Source: Rhodoferax sp. (lineage in GTDB: Bacteria > Pseudomonadota > Gammaproteobacteria > Burkholderiales > Burkholderiaceae). From it: a stretch of DNA of 6,306 nt. This document shows, piece by piece, positions 1-6,306 of this stretch. The notes beneath the pieces were generated by a model. It was not told where the DNA came from. It saw only the letters and a list, made by a program, of their open reading frames with translations, and searched no databases. Location of the stretch: positions 1 to 6,306 of the forward strand of contig JAQGNA010000259.1 in NCBI GenBank assembly GCA_028292075.1, in the 5' to 3' direction. Every line of letters starts with the position of its first letter. Position 1 is the stretch's first letter. Both the position numbers and the translations under genes were made by a program.

Positions 1-428
1 GCGACCTCGAAACCATTCGCCTGGCCATGACCGCGGCCGAAACCGGCCACCTGGTGTTCGGCACGCTGCACACCTCCAGCGCGGCCAAGACCATCGACCG
101 GATCATCGATGTGTTCCCCGCCGAAGAAAAGGAGATGATCCGTTCCATGCTGTCCGAGTCGCTCCAGGCCGTCATTTCGCAGACGCTGTGCAAGACCAAG
201 GACGGCCAGGGCCGCGTGGCGGCGCACGAGATCATGCTGGGCACCAGCGCGATCCGCAACCTGATCCGCGAGGCCAAGGTGGCCCAGATGTATTCTTCGA
301 TCCAGACCGGGAACAGCGTGGGCATGCAGACGCTCGACCAGAACCTGACCGACCTGGTCCGCCGCAACATCATCAGCCCGGCCGAAGCGCGCGGCAAGGC
401 CAAGATCCCCGAAAACTTTCCAGGCTGA
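1..428 (+). CDS. pilT: PilT, twitching motility retraction ATPase (3' end only)
   Basis: This is the C-terminal 141 residues of PilT, the hexameric inner-membrane ATPase that depolymerises type IV pili and so powers twitching, surface attachment and often DNA uptake. The 5' part lies outside the window; bases 1-2 finish an Arg codon and the frame continues from base 3. The first residues (DLETIRLAMTAAETGH) sit just after the Walker B/GEMRD region. The His box AETGHLVFGTLHT (about 36-74) is intact, followed by the PilT-type C-terminal domain with GRVAAHEIM, LIREAKVAQMYSSIQTG, GMQTLDQNL and the typical ending ENFPG. The protein ends at a normal place, so there is no sign of decay. It resembles the homologous part of PilU in this window but is clearly the PilT paralogue (TLHTSSAAKTIDRIIDVFP). 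The same-strand CNB gene starts 32 bp downstream and pilU follows, suggesting one operon. Confidence 0.96.
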   Translation, partial: DLETIRLAMTAAETGHLVFGTLHTSSAAKTIDRIIDVFPAEEKEMIRSMLSESLQAVISQTLCKTKDGQGRVAAHEIMLGTSAIRNLIREAKVAQMYSSIQTGNSVGMQTLDQNLTDLVRRNIISPAEARGKAKIPENFPG

Positions 429-460
429 GCCATGCACTTCGACGACCAAGGCAGCGCTTC

Positions 461-1093
461 ATGAGAGGCATCCTCGATTTCCTGCGTCCCAAGGCGGCGC
501 CACGCAGCAACGAATCCACAACCGATTCGGTGCTGTTCACCACCGCCTTCAATGGCCAGGGCATCGACCCGTCGATGATGGTGCCGTGGGAGGCGCGGGC
601 CGTCGAGGTGGGCGCGCGCCGCATGGCGTCGGGCAACGGCGTGCGGATGCTGCAAAGCCTTTGGGCAAAGGACAAGAACATGGAGCTGCTCGATGCCGGC
701 TCCATCGAGCGCATGGAGCGCTTCTTCTACTTCGCCACGGTGCACGGCGGGCGCGACCTGATCCGCCAGGGCGAATACGGCAATTTCATGATCGTGCTGC
801 TCAAGGGCACCATCGCGGTCGATCGACTGCAGCCCTGGGGCGAGCACCTGCGGCTGGCCGAAACCAAGCCCGGCGACATCCTGGGCGAAATGTCCCTCCT
901 CGACAGTGGCATCCGGTTCTCGGCCTGCACCACGCTCGACGAATGCGAGATCGCGGCCTTGAGTGCCGAATCGATGGATGACATGATGAACGCGGACCCG
1001 AAGCTGGCGGCGGCCCTCATTGCGCTACTGGCGCGAAAGCTGTCGTTGCGGCTGCGCGCGGTCAGCGCACGCTTCAGCGACCGCCCCAATTGA
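461..1093 (+). CDS. Stand-alone cyclic-nucleotide-binding domain protein
   Basis: A 210-residue soluble protein with one Crp/PKA-type cyclic-nucleotide-binding domain at about residues 88-170. Visible hallmarks are GRDLIRQGEYGNFMIVLLKG (early beta strands) and a phosphate-binding cassette LGEMSLLDSGIRFSA with Glu143 and Arg152, the residues that in CRP and PKA contact the ribose and the cyclic phosphate; their 9-residue spacing matches PKA. The residue after the Arg, usually Ser/Ala/Thr, is Phe here. After the domain only C-terminal helices follow (about 171-210). There is no helix-turn-helix, so it is not a CRP-type transcription factor. The first ~85 residues match nothing I recognise. I see no signal peptide or membrane segment. 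ATG 461 is the first usable start after the pilT stop and has AAGG at 448-451. Its place between pilT and pilU suggests it tunes pilus retraction in response to cAMP or another nucleotide; that role is inference. Confidence 0.9.
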   Translation: MRGILDFLRPKAAPRSNESTTDSVLFTTAFNGQGIDPSMMVPWEARAVEVGARRMASGNGVRMLQSLWAKDKNMELLDAGSIERMERFFYFATVHGGRDLIRQGEYGNFMIVLLKGTIAVDRLQPWGEHLRLAETKPGDILGEMSLLDSGIRFSACTTLDECEIAALSAESMDDMMNADPKLAAALIALLARKLSLRLRAVSARFSDRPN

Positions 1094-1108
1094 AACCCTA
1101 GGACGCAC

Positions 1109-2245
1109 ATGGAAAGAGACCAGGCCAGCAAGTTCATCAACGACCTGCTCAAGCTCATGGTGAGCCGGGGCGGCAGCGACCTGTTCATCACTTCCGAGTT
1201 TCCGCCGGGCATCAAGGTCGATGGCAAGGTGACCAAGGTGTCACCGCAGCCACTCAACAGCGCGCACACACTGGCCCTGGCACGGGCCATCATGAGCGAC
1301 AAGCAGGCTGCCGAGTTCGAGCGTACCAAGGAGTGCAACTTTGCGATCTCGCCGCCCGGCGTCGGGCGCTTTCGCGTCAACGCTTTCGTGCAGCAGGGCA
1401 AGGTCGGCATGGTGCTGCGGGTGATTCCGGTCACGCTGCCCACCATCGACGGCCTGGGTGTGCCGCAGGTGCTGAAGGACGTGGTGATGACCAAGCGCGG
1501 CCTTTGCATCCTGGTGGGCGCCACCGGCTCGGGCAAGTCGACCACGCTGGCCGCCATGGTCGACTGGCGCAACTCCAACTCCTACGGCCACATCATCACC
1601 ATCGAGGACCCGATCGAGTTCGTGCACCCGCACAAGAACTGCGTGGTGACGCAACGTGAGGTGGGCCTGGACACCGACAGCTGGGAGAACGCCCTGAAGA
1701 ACACGCTGCGCCAGGCGCCAGACGTGATTCTGATGGGCGAAATCCGCGACCGCGAGACGATGGAACACGCGGTACAGTTTGCCGAAACCGGCCACCTGTG
1801 CCTGGCCACGCTGCATGCCAACAGCGCCAACCAGGCGCTCGACCGCATCATCAACTTCTTCCCCGAGGAGCGGCGCGCGCAGTTGCTGATGGACCTGTCG
1901 CTCAACCTCAAATCCATCGTCTCCCAGCGGCTGGTGCCCAAGCAGGATGGCAAGGGCCGCGCCGCCGCCGTCGAGGTGCTGCTCAACACGCCGTTGATCT
2001 CCGACCTGATCTTCAAGGGCGAGGTGGCCGAGATCAAGGAGGTGATGAAGAAGAGCCGCAACCTGGGCATGCAGACCTTCGATCAGGCGCTTTTCGACGC
2101 CTTCGAGGGCAACCTCATCACCTATGAAGACGCGTTGCGCAACGCCGATTCGCTGAACGATCTGCGCCTGCAGATCAAGCTCAACAGCCAGCGCGCGAAG
2201 AGCCAGGACCTGGCCGCCGGCACCGAGCACTTCGCGATCGTTTGA
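1109..2245 (+). CDS. pilU: PilU, PilT-dependent type IV pilus retraction ATPase
   Basis: A complete 378-residue PilT/PilU-family ATPase of the secretion-ATPase (GspE/PilT) superfamily, close to the usual PilU length. The N-terminal domain (about 1-110) is PAS-like. The ATPase core shows Walker A GATGSGKST (137-145), the Asp box ITIEDPIEFVH (163-173), Walker B with DVILMGEIRD (205-214), and the His box AETGHLCLATLHANSAN (225-241). All catalytic residues appear intact. The C-terminal tail after LRLQIKL is longer than that of PilT, as is typical of PilU. Known role of the family: PilU acts with PilT to add force to pilus retraction and usually cannot work without PilT. ATG 1109 is preceded by AGGA at 1100-1103, 5 nt upstream, and lies 15 bp after the stop of the CNB gene, so the genes are probably co-transcribed. 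The PilU rather than second-PilT call rests on TLHANSANQALDRIINFFP and its second position in the operon. Confidence 0.96.
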   Translation: MERDQASKFINDLLKLMVSRGGSDLFITSEFPPGIKVDGKVTKVSPQPLNSAHTLALARAIMSDKQAAEFERTKECNFAISPPGVGRFRVNAFVQQGKVGMVLRVIPVTLPTIDGLGVPQVLKDVVMTKRGLCILVGATGSGKSTTLAAMVDWRNSNSYGHIITIEDPIEFVHPHKNCVVTQREVGLDTDSWENALKNTLRQAPDVILMGEIRDRETMEHAVQFAETGHLCLATLHANSANQALDRIINFFPEERRAQLLMDLSLNLKSIVSQRLVPKQDGKGRAAAVEVLLNTPLISDLIFKGEVAEIKEVMKKSRNLGMQTFDQALFDAFEGNLITYEDALRNADSLNDLRLQIKLNSQRAKSQDLAAGTEHFAIV

Positions 2246-2259
2246 AACACCCCCAGGTT

Positions 2260-2277
2260 GGCTCACTTCGTGTAGCC
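2260..2277 (+). terminator. Small hairpin just after pilU
   Basis: GGCTCAC at 2260-2266 pairs with GTG (2270-2272) and AGCC (2274-2277) around a TTC loop, with a single bulged T at 2273. This 7-bp stem begins 15 nt after the pilU stop codon. No T-run follows, so it is not a classical intrinsic terminator; it may mark or protect the 3' end of the pil transcript. Weak call based on pairing alone. Confidence 0.25.
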
Positions 2278-2287
2278 GCCCACCCCT

Positions 2288-2364
2288 CCTTCGACAGGCT
2301 CAGGACAGGCTTGCAGGGGGCACAACCTGCGACCGGGCTAAGGCTCTCCTGAGGTTGTCGAAGG
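2288..2364. repeat. REP-like imperfect inverted repeat
   Basis: Arm CCTTCGACAGGCTCAGGA (2288-2305) and arm TCCTGAGGTTGTCGAAGG (2347-2364) are inverted copies that agree at 16 of 18 positions. The 41-nt interior holds its own hairpin, GCAGG (2313-2317) with CCTGC (2326-2330), extendable to 7 bp with one wobble pair. The arm sequence resembles the CCTTCGACAAGCTCAGG-type element that I recall as scattered through intergenic regions of many beta- and gammaproteobacterial genomes; that comparison is from memory. The two-arm, inward-facing arrangement is like a REPIN/BIME. It lies between pilU and the next gene and could shape the mRNA 3' end. I see no transposase nearby. Confidence 0.6.
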
Positions 2365-2380
2365 GCCCGTTCCGCGGTTG

Positions 2381-2436
2381 TTCTGGAAGGGAAACGCTAA
2401 TCCGTTGACGCTGCTCCGTCCCTCGGTTTCTGGAAG
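2381..2436. repeat. Short direct repeat TTCTGGAAG, two copies
   Basis: TTCTGGAAG occurs at 2381-2389 and again at 2428-2436, 47 bp apart, each following CGGTT (CGGTTG before the first copy, CGGTT overlapping the second). Both lie upstream of the oxidoreductase gene. The core TTCTGGAA is itself nearly palindromic (TTC-NN-GAA), so a protein-binding site is conceivable, but the copies are short and may be chance. The rest of 2365-2495 holds a TTGACG hexamer at 2405-2410 without a matching -10 box, and a pyrimidine-rich tract at about 2460-2495. I cannot place a promoter there with confidence. Confidence 0.25.
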
Positions 2437-2495
2437 AATGCCCCCACGCGCTTTTGAGCCCCTTTTCCTTTTTCAATTGTTCTTTCAACATTCCT

Positions 2496-3410
2496 ATGTC
2501 CAGCACCAACCCAAAAACCTACGAATCCGTCCCATCCCGCAAAGTCGCCTTCCTCGGTCTGGGGGTGATGGGGTACCCGATGGCGGGGCACCTGGCGCTT
2601 GCTGGACACCAGGTCACGGTCTACAACCGCACTGCTGCGAAATCTATAGCATGGTGCGATGAATACGCCAGCACGAGCGGCCCGAAGCATGCCGAAACAC
2701 CGCGGCTGGCGGCAGCGGGCGCCGAGATCGTCTTCTGCTGCGTCGGCAACGATGAAGATCTGCGCTCGGTCACCCTGGGCGCGGACGGCGCGTTCGCCGG
2801 CATGCAACCGGGTGCGATCTTCGTCGACCACACGACCGCCTCGGCCGACGTCGCCCGCGAGTTGGCCACCGCGGCCAAGACCCTCGGACTGCAGTTCGTC
2901 GACGCGCCGGTGTCGGGCGGCCAGGCCGGCGCCCAAAACGGTTTGCTGACAGTGATGTGCGGCGGCGAACAAGCGGCTTTCGACGCGGTGGCGCCCATCG
3001 CCGCAGCGTTCTCGCGCGCGTTTGCCCGCATGGGCGACAGCGGTGCGGGCCAGCTGGCCAAGATGGTCAACCAGATTTGCATCGCCGGCCTGGTGCAGGG
3101 CTTGAGCGAAGCCGTCGCCTTCGGCCAGAAAGCCGGCCTCGACATGCCGCAGGTGCTCGACGTGATCGGCAAGGGCGCGGCCCAGAGCTGGCAGATGGAC
3201 AACCGCGGCAAGACCATGGTGGCCGACAAGTTCGACTTCGGCTTTGCCGTCGACTGGATGCGCAAAGACCTCGGCCTGGTGTTGGACGAAGCCAAGCGCA
3301 ATGGCGCCCGTCTGCCCGTCACAGCCCTGGTCGACCAGTTCTATGCCGACGTGCAGCAGATGGGCGGCAATCGCTGGGACACCTCGAGCCTGATCAAACG
3401 CTTGAAGTAG
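2496..3410 (+). CDS. NAD(P)-dependent beta-hydroxyacid dehydrogenase family oxidoreductase
   Basis: A 304-residue enzyme of the 3-hydroxyisobutyrate dehydrogenase / tartronate semialdehyde reductase / glyoxylate reductase family. These enzymes interconvert beta-hydroxyacids and the matching semialdehydes or ketoacids in the cytoplasm. Seen here: Rossmann motif FLGLGVMGYPMAGHLALAG (19-37), the strand-2 end VYNRT (42-46), whose Asn-Arg favours NADPH over NADH, the substrate-binding loop DAPVSGGQAGAQNG (136-149), and GAGQLAKMVNQ (183-193) with catalytic Lys189 and Asn192, followed by the all-helical C-terminal domain. Length is normal for the family. I chose ATG 2496 because the only upstream in-frame start is a TTG at 2454 whose extra residues fit no family pattern. 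No Shine-Dalgarno precedes the ATG; the leader is pyrimidine-rich. It stands alone, 250 bp from pilU and convergent with dolP. The substrate cannot be told from sequence; garR, mmsB and GLYR-type functions are all possible. Confidence 0.9.
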   Translation: MSSTNPKTYESVPSRKVAFLGLGVMGYPMAGHLALAGHQVTVYNRTAAKSIAWCDEYASTSGPKHAETPRLAAAGAEIVFCCVGNDEDLRSVTLGADGAFAGMQPGAIFVDHTTASADVARELATAAKTLGLQFVDAPVSGGQAGAQNGLLTVMCGGEQAAFDAVAPIAAAFSRAFARMGDSGAGQLAKMVNQICIAGLVQGLSEAVAFGQKAGLDMPQVLDVIGKGAAQSWQMDNRGKTMVADKFDFGFAVDWMRKDLGLVLDEAKRNGARLPVTALVDQFYADVQQMGGNRWDTSSLIKRLK

Positions 3411-3414
3411 GCGC

Positions 3415-3463
3415 GTACGGGTGGGGCGATGGGGTGTCGAGGACCGGAGCCCCTCACCTGTAC
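3415..3463. terminator. Long imperfect hairpin between convergent genes
   Basis: GTACGGGTGGGG (3415-3426) can pair over 12 positions, two of them G-T wobbles, with CCTCACCTGTAC (3452-3463) around a 25-nt loop. It starts 5 nt after the oxidoreductase stop and lies 60 bp from the dolP stop on the other strand. Convergent genes often share such a structure as a bidirectional terminator, but there is no T-run on either side. The remaining 3464-3523 holds a 5-bp stem TGACG/CGTCA around 3466-3485 and nothing else I can name. Confidence 0.35.
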
Positions 3464-3523
3464 GGTGACGACCGCAAGTGCGTCAGCGGCGTGCGCAATA
3501 GGCTACGGTTCCGTCGGACCTTC

Positions 3524-5311
<1,788 letters not shown>

Positions 5312-5326
5312 TCATCCACTGTCGAC

Positions 5327-5330
5327 GGAG
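5327..5330 (+). promoter_or_regulatory. Ribosome-binding site that fixes the rsmI TTG start
   Basis: GGAG lies 5 nt before TTG 5336. There is no in-frame ATG or GTG near the conserved start of the protein, so this Shine-Dalgarno decides the call of a TTG start. Confidence 0.65.
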
Positions 5331-5335
5331 TTCAG

Positions 5336-6277
5336 TTGAGCGCTTCTTTCAAACTCGCCCTGCAAGCCGCCGCCGATGCCGCATCGGCCCAGCATTATCC
5401 GCCCGGCACCCTGTACGTGGTGGCCACCCCCATCGGCAACCTGGCCGACACCACGCTGCGGTCGCTGCACGTGCTCGGGCTGGTCGACGCTGTCGCCTGC
5501 GAGGACACGCGCCACACCCAGGCGCTGCTGCGGGCCTATGGCATCGACAAGTCGGCCAGCCAGCTGATGGCCGTGCACCAACACAACGAAAGCCAGGCAT
5601 CCGAGGCGGTGATCGCACGGCTGCGCCAGGGCGAGCGGGTGGCATATGCGAGCGACGCCGGCACGCCCGCCATCAGCGACCCTGGCGCACGGCTCGTGGC
5701 CGCGGCCCGGGCCGCCGGGTGCAGCGTGGTGCCGCTGCCCGGGGCCAGCAGCATCACCGCGGCCTTGAGCGTGGCCGGCATCGTGCAGGACACGGGCTTC
5801 GTGTTCGCGGGCTTCCTGCCCAGCAAGACCGCCGAGCGCCAGGCGGCCGTGCTGGGCCTTCTGGCCGAGTCGCGGGCGGTGGTGCTGCTCGAGGCGCCAC
5901 ACCGCATCGAGGCGCTGGCCAAGGCACTGGCCGGCCTGGGCCCGCGCCCGGTCACGCTGTGCCGCGAACTCACCAAGCAATTCGAGGAGATCGCAACCGT
6001 TCCCGCCGAGGGGCTCGCGGCCTGGCTGGCGGGGCAGGCCTCGCGCACGCGGGGCGAATTCGTGGTGGTGGTGCACCCCGCCCCGCCGGCCGAAGCGGCT
6101 CCGGCCGACCTGCGGGTGTTGCAGCTGTTGCTGGCCGAACTGCCCTTGAAGACGGCGGTCAAGCTGGCCGCGGAGATTACCGGTCAGCCGCGCAATGTGC
6201 TGTACCCGGCGGCGCTGGCGCTGCGCCCGGGCGATGCCGACGACGCGGCGGATGCCGAAGGCACCGTCACCGGCTGA
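5336..6277 (+). CDS. rsmI: RsmI, 16S rRNA (cytidine1402-2'-O)-methyltransferase
   Basis: A complete 313-residue RsmI (YraL), a tetrapyrrole-methylase-fold enzyme that uses S-adenosylmethionine to methylate the 2'-OH of C1402 in the 16S rRNA decoding centre; RsmH supplies the N4 methyl on the same base. Motifs: GTLYVVATPIGNLADTTLRSL (24-44), CEDTRHTQALL (55-65), AVHQHNE (79-85), YASDAGTPAISDPG (104-117, SAM site region), VVPLPGASSITAALSVAG (131-148), FAGFLPSK, LLEAPHRI, CRELTKQFEEI and the C-terminal ELPLKTAVKLAAEITG. It is somewhat longer than E. coli RsmI (286) through about 20 extra N-terminal residues and an acidic, Ala/Asp-rich tail. The TTG start is chosen for its GGAG site; the frame stays open far upstream only because it runs antisense to yraN. 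It diverges from yraN with 24 bp between start codons, so its promoter must lie within or beside yraN. Confidence 0.95.
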   Translation: MSASFKLALQAAADAASAQHYPPGTLYVVATPIGNLADTTLRSLHVLGLVDAVACEDTRHTQALLRAYGIDKSASQLMAVHQHNESQASEAVIARLRQGERVAYASDAGTPAISDPGARLVAAARAAGCSVVPLPGASSITAALSVAGIVQDTGFVFAGFLPSKTAERQAAVLGLLAESRAVVLLEAPHRIEALAKALAGLGPRPVTLCRELTKQFEEIATVPAEGLAAWLAGQASRTRGEFVVVVHPAPPAEAAPADLRVLQLLLAELPLKTAVKLAAEITGQPRNVLYPAALALRPGDADDAADAEGTVTG

Positions 6278-6284
6278 ACGCCGG
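6270..6284 (+). other. Short hairpin across the rsmI stop codon
   Basis: CCGGC (6270-6274) and GCCGG (6280-6284) pair around TGAAC, which contains the rsmI stop codon. No T-run follows, so it is not a convincing terminator. The last 22 bases of the window hold nothing I can identify. Confidence 0.2.
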
Positions 6285-6306
6285 CAGGCCTGGTTTCAGA
6301 GAATGC

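Noticed and set aside
188..460. Upstream extension of the CNB protein overlapping pilT
   Set aside because: It is the shadow of pilT in another frame, is rich in Arg/Pro/Gly as such shadows are, and ATG 461 has a ribosome site.
1241..2266. Long open frame antisense to pilU (341 residues)
   Set aside because: Its composition is that of a reverse-strand shadow (many Leu, Val, His, Gln) with no recognisable motif, and it lies wholly over an intact pilU.
2405..2439. TTGACG (2405-2410) as a -35 box for the oxidoreductase
   Set aside because: No acceptable -10 lies 16-18 bp downstream; the nearest, AAGAAT at 2434-2439, is 23 bp away.
2438..2662. Possible small gene starting at ATG 2438 behind GGAAG
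   Set aside because: GGAAG is only 1 nt from the ATG, the product is low-quality (Pro/Phe/Arg-rich), and it runs out of frame into the conserved Rossmann motif of the oxidoreductase.
6278..6306. Start of rnpB (RNase P RNA) after rsmI, as in Pseudomonas
   Set aside because: Only 29 bases remain and they show no part of the RNase P RNA that I can recognise.

Overview
The window looks like the chromosome of a betaproteobacterium of the order Burkholderiales, most likely Comamonadaceae (Acidovorax/Variovorax type). I infer this from the high GC content, the strong G/C preference at third codon positions, the pilT - cyclic-nucleotide-binding gene - pilU order, and the protein sequences. No ribosomal or other phylogenetic marker is present, so the family assignment is tentative. 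I see no mobile element, CRISPR array, tRNA or rRNA. Nearly all of the window is ordinary core-genome coding sequence.

Left part (1-2245, plus strand): a type IV pilus retraction operon. It holds the 3' end of pilT (cut by the window edge), a small stand-alone cyclic-nucleotide-binding (CNB) domain protein, and complete pilU. PilT and PilU are the hexameric ATPases that pull pilin back into the inner membrane for twitching motility. The CNB protein between them has an intact phosphate-binding cassette and no DNA-binding domain, so it is a candidate local sensor of cAMP or a related nucleotide.

Middle (2246-3523): a 250-bp intergenic region carries a small hairpin and a 77-bp REP-like inverted repeat. 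A solitary beta-hydroxyacid dehydrogenase-family oxidoreductase (plus strand) follows. It converges on the next operon, with a long imperfect hairpin between the two stop codons.

Right part (3524-6277): the conserved rsmI / yraN - SIS-domain gene - dolP neighbourhood known from E. coli and Pseudomonas. yraN, a phosphoheptose isomerase-like SIS gene (gmhA/diaA family) and dolP run on the minus strand. rsmI diverges on the plus strand only 24 bp from yraN and uses a TTG start. Unlike the E. coli locus, no lpoA gene lies between rsmI and yraN. The SIS protein keeps all four metal-binding/catalytic positions of true GmhA, so an enzymatic role in ADP-heptose synthesis is at least as likely as a DiaA-like replication role. 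dolP overlaps the SIS gene by 4 bp (ATGA), which suggests translational coupling.

I found no clearly new system. The points most worth a second look are the CNB protein inside the pilus retraction operon, the GmhA-versus-DiaA identity of the SIS protein, and a palindrome that overlaps a possible extended -10 promoter in front of the SIS gene.
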